Virus record (IMG/VR): IMGVR_UViG_3300030450_000681
Location: 1-41,954 of that record
Origin: a virus
Strand: one strand, 5' to 3'
Length of the DNA: 41,954 nucleotides
In this document: positions 1-7,065 of the stretch, piece after piece
Numbering within the stretch: the first letter of the stretch is position 1
How the letters are laid out: the number at the start of each line of letters is the position of its first letter
Translations under genes and position numbers: made by a program
The notes under the pieces: model-generated
Seen by the model: only the letters and a program-made list of their open reading frames with translations
Database searches by the model: none
What the model was told of the DNA's origin: nothing

Positions 1-360
1 CACTTTACAGTATCTGATTCAGAATGGACAAATGGAAATGATGACAAGATGCTCGCCATGCTGTTCGCCAGCGTTGACGGCATCAGTAAGGTTGGTAGTT
101 ATAGTGGACCCGGTGGAGTAGTTACTATTACAACTGGTTTCCAGCCTAGATTTATCATGGTGAAGAAAGCGAATGATTTAGGTAGCTGGCATGTTTTCGA
201 CACAACCAGAGGCATGGGTTCAGGTAATGATCCAGTTTTAATGCTCAATAATAGTAACGCTCAAGTAACAGTTGATTATGTAACTCCAAGTTCTACAGGT
301 TGGTCAACAACATCTGGAAACTTATCAGAAGGTGATTACATTTATTATGCTCATGCCTAA
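1..360 (+). CDS. Tail fibre protein, C-terminal fragment (5' end outside window)
   Basis: An open frame runs from the first base (His-Phe-Thr-Val-Ser-Asp) to a stop at 358-360, with no start codon or ribosome binding site in the window, so this is the 3' end of a longer gene. The motifs NGNDDKMLAMLFASVDGISK, TGFQPRFIMVKKAN and the end GDYIYYAHA are of the kind repeated in marine phage tail fibres (DUF7483-type modules, from memory). The incomplete gene at the right edge (from 39886) carries matching modules such as FEPAWLLIKRS and ends inside one of them, so both pieces probably belong to one gene. Role: adhesion to the host surface at the distal tail. The partial status is certain; the family name is likely. 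Confidence 0.8.
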   Translation, partial: HFTVSDSEWTNGNDDKMLAMLFASVDGISKVGSYSGPGGVVTITTGFQPRFIMVKKANDLGSWHVFDTTRGMGSGNDPVLMLNNSNAQVTVDYVTPSSTGWSTTSGNLSEGDYIYYAHA

Positions 361-382
361 ATGGAAATCCCATCCATCTAGT

Positions 383-396
383 TTGCATAGGTGCAG
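383..396 (+). promoter_or_regulatory. YTGCA-N4-TGCAG palindrome, site A
   Basis: TTGCATAGGTGCAG lies in the 72-base gap between the fibre gene and the membrane-protein gene at 433, 37 bases before its ATG. It is one of seven good copies of the same inverted repeat, each just upstream of a gene. It is a candidate promoter for the phage RNA polymerase or a 5' leader hairpin. Confidence 0.55.
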
Positions 397-432
397 AGAA
401 TAGCTAGGCTTATATAGCAAGGAAAAATTTTT

Positions 433-633
433 ATGAGAAAAATTATTGATGCTATATCAATAGCGTCTTTTGCTATCTCCCTAACTATGGCTATAGGAGG
501 TGGTTACATTTATATGAAAAGAGTGGATTTTATGAATCAAATGATGCTGACTCTTCAGGATCAAATGATTGATGTTATTCAAAATCAAATAAAAATGCCA
601 AAGGTAACAGGGCCAGCATTGCCATTTAAGTAA
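433..633 (+). CDS. Small single-pass membrane protein
   Basis: A 66-residue protein with one hydrophobic helix at about residues 5-28, ending in a GGGYIYMKR turn, then an amphipathic stretch (residues 34-55, rich in Met, Gln and Ile) and a proline-rich end. The start is supported by an AAGGA element about 9 bases upstream. It overlaps the next gene in a TAATG junction, so the two are translationally coupled. I recall small proteins of this form as conserved unknowns in marine cyanophages but cannot verify that here. Its position after the tail fibres, where T7 keeps its holin gene 17.5, makes a lysis or membrane role possible; no function is proven. Confidence 0.75.
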   Translation: MRKIIDAISIASFAISLTMAIGGGYIYMKRVDFMNQMMLTLQDQMIDVIQNQIKMPKVTGPALPFK

Positions 634-1190
634 TGATTCAATTCAAGTCATTTAACGGCCTAACTTCTTTAGTTCTGGGCGGTGGTTTGATCGCTACGAA
701 TTTTATGAGTCTTAATTTATTGGCTCGCAAAGATTCGGGCATACCTGATATATCAAAACTTTCCAGTACCCCCTACAGTTCAATTCAAATTAGGAGCGAA
801 GTTAAACCCGATGGTGCAGAGGAGTGGATGTTTAATTCTAAGCAACACGATCCAAAGCTAATAACAACAATCACAGATGAATCTCAACCTACATTTAATG
901 GAAAAGTTAAAGAGAAATATATTCATAAACAATCTGTGGCTCAGTTCATTACATACCCGCAAGGCTCAGACGGAAAACTTACAGATAAACAAATTGAATG
1001 TATTGAAAAAATGGCACAAGGTAGAAGTAATGGACAACTGATTGCGGATAGCGCAAGCGTCCAGGTGACACCAGCCATAGCCAGCGTTCCAATCGTAGGG
1101 CCAGTATTAGCAGGAATATTTTTTGGTCAGGCTAGGAAACAGGTGGGCAGCCTTGCAAGCGAGGCGGCTGGTCAATGGAATGATTGCTAA
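633..1190 (+). CDS. Membrane-associated protein of unknown function
   Basis: A 185-residue protein with an N-terminal hydrophobic segment (about residues 9-30, which could be a signal anchor), a charged central region and a second hydrophobic segment rich in Ala, Ile, Val, Pro and Gly near residues 146-167. Two cysteines (about 123 and 185) could form a disulfide if the middle is periplasmic. It starts within the stop of the previous gene, and the next gene begins directly after its own stop, so three genes form one tight operon. I do not recognise the family. The topology and context would fit a late membrane or lysis-associated protein. Confidence 0.7.
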   Translation: MIQFKSFNGLTSLVLGGGLIATNFMSLNLLARKDSGIPDISKLSSTPYSSIQIRSEVKPDGAEEWMFNSKQHDPKLITTITDESQPTFNGKVKEKYIHKQSVAQFITYPQGSDGKLTDKQIECIEKMAQGRSNGQLIADSASVQVTPAIASVPIVGPVLAGIFFGQARKQVGSLASEAAGQWNDC

Positions 1191-1814
1191 GTGAAGATTG
1201 AAAAGATAGAAGTAGAGAAAGTTGGAATACCAAAAATAAATAGTCTTCCTACTACTCCTCAAATAACAAGAGAATTAAATGTAGAAAAGCCAGGGTTTGA
1301 TTTTATCTTTCCGTTCTTTGAACCGATGAGATATAACCCTGTAAAAATGCAAACTTTAAAAAAACCTCCTACCCCTACACCCCCTGACGACAATTCTAAA
1401 TCGCAAAAAAACAAGAAAGATAATGACTCGGATGTAAATACTGGATTGGTTGATTTAGGTGATGGAGAAATTGAATGTCCAGCTAAAGATCAACAGTATC
1501 GGTTAGGGGATATAAGAAATGCAAAGGCGAAAGAGAAGGTGATTGGATTTGAAGTAGTTGGTGATAAGTGCCTTGAGATATGGGGGCCAACTAATATTGC
1601 AGATAAATATCTACCAAGTCCTTCTGTCGCTGCAACAACATTTGGAATCACTTTAGTAGCTACCAGCGCAACTCTTTTGACTCCTATCTTGACCAAAGCA
1701 TTGAAGCCAATATTTAAAAAATTAATAGCTAAAGTTAAAAAAATGATTGGTAAAAAACAAAAAGTATTATCTACTTTTGAGCGTCGGAAGTTACAGAGAG
1801 ATCGGAAGAAATAG
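1191..1814 (+). CDS. Membrane protein with basic C-terminal tail, unknown function
   Basis: A 207-residue protein beginning with GTG immediately after the preceding stop. It has a soluble N-terminal half with a proline-rich linker (residues 59-66), two cysteines (96 and 127), one hydrophobic segment at about 146-171, and a strongly basic C-terminal tail of Lys and Arg. The long N-terminal part plus a positive inside tail suggests an N-out, C-in topology. The last 44 bases overlap, tail to tail, the 3' end of the minus-strand gene at 1771-2451. It is the third and last gene of the small membrane operon; the family is not recognised. Confidence 0.7.
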   Translation: MKIEKIEVEKVGIPKINSLPTTPQITRELNVEKPGFDFIFPFFEPMRYNPVKMQTLKKPPTPTPPDDNSKSQKNKKDNDSDVNTGLVDLGDGEIECPAKDQQYRLGDIRNAKAKEKVIGFEVVGDKCLEIWGPTNIADKYLPSPSVAATTFGITLVATSATLLTPILTKALKPIFKKLIAKVKKMIGKKQKVLSTFERRKLQRDRKK

Positions 1815-2451
1815 CATGAGTATGTTTCACATTAGGAGGAGAAACTACTTTTACATCTGCACAAATCTTTGCCATTTCTCCAGTAAAAATAATACCCTCC
1901 TTAATGTATTTTCCACAACTTGCTAATCTCGACATTTCATAATTTAACCGCTTTGAAGCTAGGGATGCTTCATATAATTCAACTTGTCTTTGCATCCCAA
2001 GCTTGCAAAGCTTCTGGTATCTGAAAGATAATGGAATACTGAATGTAGCGGTTATGCCGCCGTTCAAACTTGTATTAGACTCTTGCATCCCTGTTCTTAC
2101 TGACTCTGTTCTGATTATTTTAGTAGGCTCATCTGGTTCGCCGTCTCCAATAGGATTATTATCTGCATCAAAAGCACCCTCTATATCTTTAGTTGAATAG
2201 ATAGGTCTAGAATAATACGGCTGATAAGGCGACCCAAAGCTATTGGTATGACTAAGGAATGGCGATATATTTAATGTTGCTCCTTGACAAACTTGATTAG
2301 CTCCTAACTGGTACTGGAACTGCCTTGAGGGGACTATTTGTACGGCTTGATTAACAACAGAACCTGTAGATTGTGAGCTTGTATTAATACTTTGTGCGAA
2401 GGATTTAACAGGTAAAGTAATAAATAAAAGAGCTAAATAAAGATGCTTCAT
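1771..2451 (-). CDS. Secreted cysteine-containing protein, unknown function
   Basis: A 226-residue protein with a clear signal peptide (Met-Lys-His, hydrophobic core, Ser-Phe-Ala-Gln cleavage site near residue 19-20). The mature part has four cysteines (55, 149, 179, 197), suggesting two disulfides in the periplasm or outside the cell. An acidic loop around residues 95-107 (Asp-x-Asp-x-Asn then Asp-Gly) resembles a calcium-binding loop. Residues 128-200 form a Gly-Ile-Thr-Ala-Thr-Phe-Ser-Ile-Pro strand followed by long helices. I recall similar C-terminal blocks in marine cyanophage unknowns. It is the last gene of a four-gene minus-strand operon and starts in a 4-base overlap with the gene before it. 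Confidence 0.75.
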   Translation of the reverse strand: MKHLYLALLFITLPVKSFAQSINTSSQSTGSVVNQAVQIVPSRQFQYQLGANQVCQGATLNISPFLSHTNSFGSPYQPYYSRPIYSTKDIEGAFDADNNPIGDGEPDEPTKIIRTESVRTGMQESNTSLNGGITATFSIPLSFRYQKLCKLGMQRQVELYEASLASKRLNYEMSRLASCGKYIKEGIIFTGEMAKICADVKVVSPPNVKHTHAISSDLSVTSDAQK

Positions 2452-2885
2452 TGAAAAGTACTCGTACTATCTGAAATACTTTCTATGGTTTGCTCCTCAA
2501 TTATTTTTGTCATAGATTTTATGCCTGGTGTTTCTAGCGTTTCATAGTAACTAAAGGATGCACCTTCGCTAACTATTGAGTACTGAGGCTTAGTTGAGAG
2601 ATCTGGCATGACGTAAGTTGTAGCGACTCCTGATACAGTTCCTGGTGTTTTAACAAACCCTGAAGGTGCAATATTTGTTGTTGATGGTTTGACGTTGACC
2701 CCACCAACTGTCAGGCTATACCCTGTCCTGAATTCATAAATAGTCAAGTCACGATTGATCACACTTTTAGTTTCGGTGTGATTATTTAAAACTCCCTGCT
2801 GAAAATTTGGCACTATCTTTTCTGCCCTAACTTGTGGGGCAAAAATAATAAATAGAAGTGCAATCTTAGTCCACTTTGATTTCAT
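2448..2885 (-). CDS. Secreted protein, unknown function
   Basis: A 145-residue protein with a predicted signal peptide (Met-Lys-Ser-Lys, hydrophobic core, cleavage after Val-Arg-Ala near residue 21). The mature part has no cysteines and alternates short hydrophobic and Ser/Thr/Gly stretches, which looks like a beta-rich fold, and ends in Ser-Thr-Ser-Thr-Phe-Gln. The start lies 20 bases inside the upstream gene; the end overlaps the downstream gene by 4 bases. The tight chain of overlaps says that this and its two secreted neighbours are made together. No known lysis, spanin or adhesin motif is visible. Confidence 0.72.
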   Translation of the reverse strand: MKSKWTKIALLFIIFAPQVRAEKIVPNFQQGVLNNHTETKSVINRDLTIYEFRTGYSLTVGGVNVKPSTTNIAPSGFVKTPGTVSGVATTYVMPDLSTKPQYSIVSEGASFSYYETLETPGIKSMTKIIEEQTIESISDSTSTFQ

Positions 2886-3348
2886 TAATTATCTGTCCTA
2901 GTGCAACAGTATTTGCCCCTCCCGCAGTTATTGTGAGCGCTTGATCAGTAATAGTTGAGGCAAGGCTGCCCGCCGTCCCAGAGGCCGTCGTAATAATGTC
3001 TGAGAAATTGGGCGTGGTTCCTGTAGTAACTGCGCTAGTTGGAACTACATCGCCAGTAGTCAGCGAAGCACTGAAACTAAATGCGGCCCCTGGAACGTCT
3101 TGAGTTACAGCAATCGCACCTGGAACATAAAGACCTGAAGTTACAGTCCCTGCTGAAATTGTGTTAGCCGTCGTGCCATCCGTCGTGTCAATTCCGCTGC
3201 CCGAAATAGAATACGATGTACCAACACGTTTTGCATGGGTCGCTGCGGCTCCCACAGTAAGAGAAGATGATTTAGAAATCGTATGCTGAATATCAGCACT
3301 AACTGGTAATGGTGCAGCTAATAGGAAAAGAATTAGTAGTCGTTTCAT
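2866..3348 (-). CDS. Secreted Ser/Thr/Gly-rich beta protein, unknown function
   Basis: A 160-residue protein with a textbook signal peptide (Met-Lys-Arg-Leu-Leu, cleavage after Val-Ser-Ala near residue 18). The rest is rich in Thr, Ser, Gly and Ala, has no cysteine and has a repetitive strand-turn pattern such as TAGSLASTITDQALTITAGG, typical of an extended beta fold exported to the envelope. The gene overlaps the membrane-protein gene upstream by 4 bases (ATGA type). It may assemble with the other secreted proteins of the operon at the host surface; this is inference from co-transcription only. Confidence 0.72.
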   Translation of the reverse strand: MKRLLILFLLAAPLPVSADIQHTISKSSSLTVGAAATHAKRVGTSYSISGSGIDTTDGTTANTISAGTVTSGLYVPGAIAVTQDVPGAAFSFSASLTTGDVVPTSAVTTGTTPNFSDIITTASGTAGSLASTITDQALTITAGGANTVALGQIINEIKVD

Positions 3349-3800
3349 GTTGTCTCCAAGCGACCACTAACAGGGTCAATAGGTTTCTTTGTGATTGGAT
3401 CAATCTTTGGTTTGTCAGCCCGAATTTCAATGGGTTGAAGGATTCTTACAACAGTTTCTGCACAGTTGTAGCTACTTCCACTACCATTTTGACCTTCTCC
3501 GTTTTCCCTTTTCTTCTTTTTGCTCATACCTCCTATCGAAATACCATAAGAAGCAAGCAGGTTTCCTAATAATCCAGCGCTATATGTAGCGTCTATACGT
3601 TGTTCAGGTATCTCCATCCCAAACATTTTTGGGGGCAATTTTATGTACGCAAGAGAAATTATTGCCAAGCACCACAAGGTCAAACTCGCTCTCACGACAT
3701 TTGATATATAGAACATGATCATCTCCTGGTATTCAGGAGTATCGTCCTCTTCTTCAGCTTTGATTACTTCTTTTTCTTTTGGTGGGGCGGTTGTTGCCAT
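3345..3800 (-). CDS. Membrane protein, possible holin-like, first gene of secreted-protein operon
   Basis: A 151-residue protein: an acidic N-terminal tail (residues 1-25), a transmembrane helix at about 28-54, a second weaker segment rich in Gly, Leu and Ala at about 72-92, a Lys-rich patch (94-100) and a polar C-terminal tail. Two helices separated by a short loop and followed by a basic patch fit a small phage holin, but no family-specific motif is visible and the tail is longer than usual. It opens the minus-strand operon; the palindrome at 3811-3824 sits about 10 bases upstream of its ATG. T7 also keeps lysis genes next to the terminase genes. Function is inferred with low certainty; the gene itself is well supported. 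Confidence 0.7.
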   Translation of the reverse strand: MATTAPPKEKEVIKAEEEDDTPEYQEMIMFYISNVVRASLTLWCLAIISLAYIKLPPKMFGMEIPEQRIDATYSAGLLGNLLASYGISIGGMSKKKKRENGEGQNGSGSSYNCAETVVRILQPIEIRADKPKIDPITKKPIDPVSGRLETT

Positions 3801-3810
3801 GTGCGAAACT

Positions 3811-3824
3811 TTGCATCTATGCAG
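3811..3824. promoter_or_regulatory. YTGCA-N4-TGCAG palindrome, site B
   Basis: TTGCATCTATGCAG lies between the divergent starts of the minus-strand secreted-protein operon (ATG at 3800) and the small terminase gene (ATG at 3864). Being palindromic it could serve either direction; the plus reading matches the other copies best. Confidence 0.5.
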
Positions 3825-3863
3825 ACTTAGTTTAGTATCTAATTGTTAAGTAACAATCAAGTT

Positions 3864-4136
3864 ATGAAAAATGACGCTGAAAATTTAGCTGAACTTCAAA
3901 CTTTGACGATAGAAACAGTTATTGATCGTATAAAAAAAGGTAGTTACGACAAAGATGGAAACCCTCTTCCTGTATCAAATGATGACCTTAGATTAGCTGC
4001 TCAATTACTTAAGCAAAACAATATAACTGCCAACCTTGCAGAGGCAGATAACGAAAGATTAAAATCACAAATGGCTAAAAAATTAGATTTCTCTACAGTA
4101 AGGAAAAAGTTAGAGAATAATATTGCTAACGCCTGA
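3864..4136 (+). CDS. Terminase small subunit (T7 gp18-like)
   Basis: A 90-residue, mostly helical protein starting at ATG 3864; the frame extends to a TTG at 3843, but this adds no good start signal. The pattern ESx-type helix, short gap with Lys-Gly-Ser, then residues LRLAAQLLKQNNIT matches the signature seen in small terminase subunits of T7-like and other tailed phages, which recognise viral DNA and present it to the large subunit. The large terminase lies directly next to it but on the opposite strand, and the two genes end in an 11-base tail-to-tail overlap. Size and context fit well; the sequence signature is short, so confidence is moderate to good. Confidence 0.72.
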   Translation: MKNDAENLAELQTLTIETVIDRIKKGSYDKDGNPLPVSNDDLRLAAQLLKQNNITANLAEADNERLKSQMAKKLDFSTVRKKLENNIANA

Positions 4137-5940
4137 CACCACCGTAAGCACCTGAGCTTGGTTGTGGTTTAAATCCACATGCTAAATCATCTAAACTTGC
4201 ACCAGTTTCATCAAACCAAGCATCTCTAATTAAATCATCTAACTCTTCCTGACGTTCTCTTTTTTGTCTAACTTGATCTTGTGCAGCAGCTTCCGTAAAG
4301 AACTTAATTCCTAAACTAAGAGCATCAATTTTATCGTCGAATAACAAGCTCCCACGATCCGTCGTTATTCTGGACATTCCATAAAGCAAAGATCTTTGAT
4401 GGCCTGATTCTGGATCACGTTCAGCCGTTGCATAATCCTTTTTAATTACATCTGTGCTGACAACCATTCGATGTTGTTGAATTAACGGTGCGAGAGTATC
4501 AACAATACGTCTTTCCTTTTGGATGCTGACTCTAACTTCTTCTATTCCAACAGGATAAATTTTATTCATTACTGGCTGCAATAACGCTGTAAACATGCCA
4601 TCACCCATATTTGATTCAGCAACGACTTGAGTTACATTCCATTTTTTTGCAACTTTCGCTAATAGCTGTAAAACCTCAACTTCATATCCTCTAGTCGTAC
4701 CACCACTTTCTAAAACAAAGAAATTACCATTGAGTTCTGCTATGCAGGCCCAAGCTAATTCGTCGCTGCCTCGGCCGGAGGGGTCCACAGCGAGAACACA
4801 ACGCCACTCATCTTTCGTCGGTATCCACCCGTTAACAGCCGCAGGACGGTGGTAATAACGATCAGCACCCATTCCAACACAAATCAAATTCTGGATCCTT
4901 AGATCGGGGCTATTGCCCCATATAGCTATTTCAGGTAAAGCCTTCCCATCTAAATCCATCACAATCAAATCACTTAATCGGATTGGATAACGATCAAGAG
5001 TACTTAAACGACAATTCAACTGAAACTGCAATTGAACTGCTGATCTTGTCATCCTTGTTTCACGCTTTAGCAATTCCTCATGCCCAAAGCGTTCAGGATC
5101 AGTTGGGTTTCCAGCTACTTCTGGATTCTCTTCAACAGTCGATGCAATATCAGGTGCTAAAAATCCTTCATAACAATCCCATTGCTCAGAATCTTTTGGA
5201 TCAGGAAACCTCGCAGGCCAAAAACGAATAGCATAACTCCTCTCCCTCACTAGCTTTAGGTAAAGACTGGACTCCAAATGCGGAGTTCCTAGGTATCTAA
5301 TTTGCCTTGGAAAAATCTGTTTCTTTCCTCCCATCGTGTAATCCCTTTTGCCATTCGGATCAAACCCAGGATCATCTGGTTTAATGATTGCCTCTAATTC
5401 CGTTACCGCCTGCGCTAATCTTTCCTGCTTTAACGGTGTAATTGAATTATTTAAAGTCTCAATGTCATCAGGCAATGCCAAAGTACAACGCTTTCCAGTC
5501 AAACTTGGACTTAATATCCCAACTGTTCTAACACTTGGACTCTGATCAATAACAGCAGGCCCAACATCAAATGCTTTAAAACTTGATCTTCCATCTGGTC
5601 TTGGTTCTAAACATCTCAAAATATCAACATCCCTGATACATCTAGCCATAAATGTCGCTACCTCCTCTGCTTTCTCAGCAGTTGCAGCAGGAATCAAGAT
5701 CTTTTCAGTAAATGGATCATGCCTTAATCGCCACAAAGCATAAGCACCACTTTCAAATGATTTCCCCAAACCACGATACGCAGTTGTAATGCAACGATCT
5801 GGCCCATTCTCTAACCATTCCGCTACTGATAACTGCCTTAACGTCGGAGTATCAGCCAAACCCAATTCCCTTAACAAGTAACAAAGGAAATTTTTAAAAG
5901 GCCACAATTCTTCTGGTAATGGTTCCCAATTCATAAACAA
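4126..5940 (-). CDS. Terminase large subunit (T7 gp19-like DNA packaging ATPase-nuclease)
   Basis: A 604-residue motor protein that pumps DNA into the prohead and cuts concatemers. The ATPase domain shows Walker A as AYRGLGKS (residues 54-61) and Walker B as LALPDDIE (about 154-161). The nuclease domain shows VDPSGRGSDE (385-394, catalytic Asp386), AESNMGDGMF (441-450) and FDDKIDAL (534-541, acidic metal ligands). These match the T7 gp19 arrangement, and the length is close to the T7 protein. The gene is reversed relative to the small subunit and the virion genes. In T7 both lie on the same strand, so an inversion has occurred. Start chosen at ATG 5940; a second ATG two codons later is equally possible. 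Confidence 0.95.
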   Translation of the reverse strand: MFMNWEPLPEELWPFKNFLCYLLRELGLADTPTLRQLSVAEWLENGPDRCITTAYRGLGKSFESGAYALWRLRHDPFTEKILIPAATAEKAEEVATFMARCIRDVDILRCLEPRPDGRSSFKAFDVGPAVIDQSPSVRTVGILSPSLTGKRCTLALPDDIETLNNSITPLKQERLAQAVTELEAIIKPDDPGFDPNGKRDYTMGGKKQIFPRQIRYLGTPHLESSLYLKLVRERSYAIRFWPARFPDPKDSEQWDCYEGFLAPDIASTVEENPEVAGNPTDPERFGHEELLKRETRMTRSAVQLQFQLNCRLSTLDRYPIRLSDLIVMDLDGKALPEIAIWGNSPDLRIQNLICVGMGADRYYHRPAAVNGWIPTKDEWRCVLAVDPSGRGSDELAWACIAELNGNFFVLESGGTTRGYEVEVLQLLAKVAKKWNVTQVVAESNMGDGMFTALLQPVMNKIYPVGIEEVRVSIQKERRIVDTLAPLIQQHRMVVSTDVIKKDYATAERDPESGHQRSLLYGMSRITTDRGSLLFDDKIDALSLGIKFFTEAAAQDQVRQKRERQEELDDLIRDAWFDETGASLDDLACGFKPQPSSGAYGGVRR

Positions 5941-5975
5941 AGCCCCCCTATCTTTTTAGTGACAGAGAGGCTTTG

Positions 5976-5994
5976 CCAACAACCACCAACCAAA
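5976..5994 (+). promoter_or_regulatory. CA-rich leader element, copy before a plus-strand ATG
   Basis: The run CCAACAACCACCAACCAAA ends directly at an ATG (5995). Near-identical runs precede the starts of the ArdC gene, the 10976 gene and the integrase. Here it lies on the strand opposite to the annotated genes, which is why the plus-strand frame behind it deserves attention. Confidence 0.4.
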
Positions 5995-6189
5995 ATGGCT
6001 GGCAGGCTTTCCAGTACCACCTGGAATAGCATTTTCATTCTAACCCTCATCCACACTATCGTCCTCTTCCTCCTCTTTTACCTCTTCTTTAACTTCTTCA
6101 ACTTTTTTAGCAACAGTTCCGTCTTTTGCGGCCTTTGCTTTCTCATATTCAGCAACAGGTACATCACTCCCATATCTCTGAATACCTAA
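5995..6189 (+). CDS. Candidate antisense overlapping ORF, very hydrophobic (doubtful)
   Basis: A 64-residue frame starting at the ATG that follows the CA-rich leader. Residues about 11-35 and 37-55 are extremely rich in Phe, Leu and Ile, so if made the product would be a small two-segment membrane protein. It lies fully antisense to the acidic protein gene at 6040-6258, and the complement of a Glu/Lys/Val-rich gene naturally reads as Phe/Leu/Ser, so the hydrophobicity may be an artefact. The only positive evidence is the leader element that elsewhere precedes real genes. Confidence 0.22.
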   Translation: MAGRLSSTTWNSIFILTLIHTIVLFLLFYLFFNFFNFFSNSSVFCGLCFLIFSNRYITPISLNT

Positions 6190-6258
6190 CCTCATCCTTT
6201 CTTCATTTGATACATACATGGGTGCAATCCTTAGTTTCTGATACTCACTATATTTCAC
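6040..6258 (-). CDS. Small acidic-tailed protein, unknown function
   Basis: A 72-residue protein with an N-terminal half containing YSEYQKLRIAPMYVSNEERM and a C-terminal third made almost only of Glu, Lys, Val and Asp (residues 52-72), likely a charged helix. It overlaps the upstream winged-helix gene by 4 bases, so the two are coupled, and lies between that gene and the large terminase. Its 3' side carries a 6-base-pair hairpin (TTCCAG/CTGGAA, around 6009-6026). The family is not recognised; a packaging- or terminase-accessory role is possible from position only. Confidence 0.65.
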   Translation of the reverse strand: MKYSEYQKLRIAPMYVSNEERMRLGIQRYGSDVPVAEYEKAKAAKDGTVAKKVEEVKEEVKEEEEDDSVDEG

Positions 6259-6629
6259 AAATCGTTTATTGCCTCCTCAAATTGACTTTGTAAATATCCT
6301 CGCCTCTTTACTCCTCCCACACTCGCAAAATGTGGATTCAATAAAAAGTAAACATCCCCACTCCTTTTCTCCCTAACTCTTACAACTAACAACTCCTTCT
6401 TTAACCTTCCCAACGACATTACACATACAGAATCTTTTATGTTCAACTTCCTCGCCAATGCCCTGGCAGTTAACCTAACTCTCCCCGTCCTCCAGTTCAT
6501 TTCACTAATTAATCCCACATATACAGCCATATCCCTTAACTCCAATCTCCTCTCACTTATTAACCCAAATACATTCTCAAATTCTTCTTGGTGAAGCATA
6601 ACAAAATTCTCGAATCCATTAGACTGCAT
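6255..6629 (-). CDS. Winged-helix DNA-binding protein (RepL/regulator-like)
   Basis: A 124-residue protein. Residues about 30-45 form a helix, LTARALARKLNIKDS (53-67) and SLGRLKKELLVVRV (72-85) look like the two helices of a winged helix, and YFLLNPHFASVGG (94-106) matches the wing and the following tyrosine/Asn-Pro motif seen in RepL-like and related plasmid or phage winged-helix proteins. It is the first gene of the minus-strand block, transcribed away from the divergence region, with a sigma70-like promoter at 6722-6749. Position and fold fit an early regulator, possibly controlling lysogeny, or a DNA-terminus/origin-binding protein. Fold is likely, role is inferred. Confidence 0.68.
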   Translation of the reverse strand: MQSNGFENFVMLHQEEFENVFGLISERRLELRDMAVYVGLISEMNWRTGRVRLTARALARKLNIKDSVCVMSLGRLKKELLVVRVREKRSGDVYFLLNPHFASVGGVKRRGYLQSQFEEAINDL

Positions 6630-6675
6630 TAGTCAGACCTCCTTGCCTTCTGACAGTCCCCTAACCCTAGGGTCA

Positions 6676-6712
6676 CTCCTGATTGGTGTTTGCGAAACGG
6701 CCCAGTCAGGGG
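6676..6712. repeat. Stem-loop in regulator leader
   Basis: CCTGATTGG (6678-6686) pairs with CCAGTCAGG (6702-6710), with one G-T pair, and the loop contains a second small hairpin, GTTT-GCG-AAAC. Read on the minus strand it would begin only a few bases after the predicted start of transcription of the winged-helix gene. The arm CAGTCAGGGGA is also found in the terminator-like hairpin behind the capsid gene. Confidence 0.55.
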
Positions 6713-6721
6713 AGGGGATCT

Positions 6722-6749
6722 TATATATGTAAAGTGAATCATACATCAA
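6722..6749 (-). promoter_or_regulatory. Sigma70-like promoter for the minus-strand block
   Basis: On the minus strand TTGATG (6744-6749) and TATATA (6722-6727) are separated by 16 bases, a good match to bacterial -35 and -10 boxes. Transcription would start near 6714 and read through the stem-loop into the winged-helix gene. Confidence 0.5.
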
Positions 6750-6897
6750 CACACCTGCATTTCAACTGCTTTCACAATTACCTACTTCGACTTGCACTAT
6801 GATCTCTATACTGGTAACAATAAAAATGTAGGTTCGTCCCCACCTACTAACGCAGAATAAAACAATACAACTTAAACTCCTCACACACAAAAAATCT

Positions 6898-6935
6898 GAC
6901 TCAGGGTTCGCATAATTCCCTGGGTCTTTTTTTTT
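6898..6935. terminator. Bidirectional rho-independent terminator
   Basis: GACTCAGGG (6898-6906) and CCCTGGGTC (6918-6926) form a 9-bp stem with one G-T pair and an 11-base loop, followed by nine T on the plus strand. On the minus strand the stem is followed by AGATTTTTTG, so it can stop transcription from both sides. No annotated plus-strand gene ends just before it. Confidence 0.75.
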
Positions 6936-6990
6936 CATTTTTTACCTCGCATTTTTAGGTGGGTACCTCTACAGCGCTTGGCGCTCATAC

Positions 6991-7065
6991 CCCCATAGCC
7001 CCCTTTAAAAAATCATAGAAAAATAAAAAAAGATCAAAAGAATCAATAAAAAAATGGCTATGGGG
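6991..7065. repeat. Inverted repeat around AT-rich core, candidate origin
   Basis: CCCCATAGCC (6991-7000) and its exact complement GGCTATGGGG (7056-7065) enclose 55 bases that are almost entirely A and T after the first three C. The right arm runs on into GGGGTGGGGTGGGG. An AT-rich core between perfect arms within a divergence region resembles a replication origin or a DNA-unwinding element; it could also be the packaging terminus. Confidence 0.5.

Noticed and set aside
4983-5231. 82-codon plus-strand frame inside the large terminase gene
   Set aside because: Antisense shadow of a well-defined ATPase-nuclease gene with no start signal.
6828-6847. GTAGGTTCG...ACCTAC looked like a tRNA T arm
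   Set aside because: The loop is 8 bases, not 7, the T-loop consensus is not met and no other tRNA arms are nearby.
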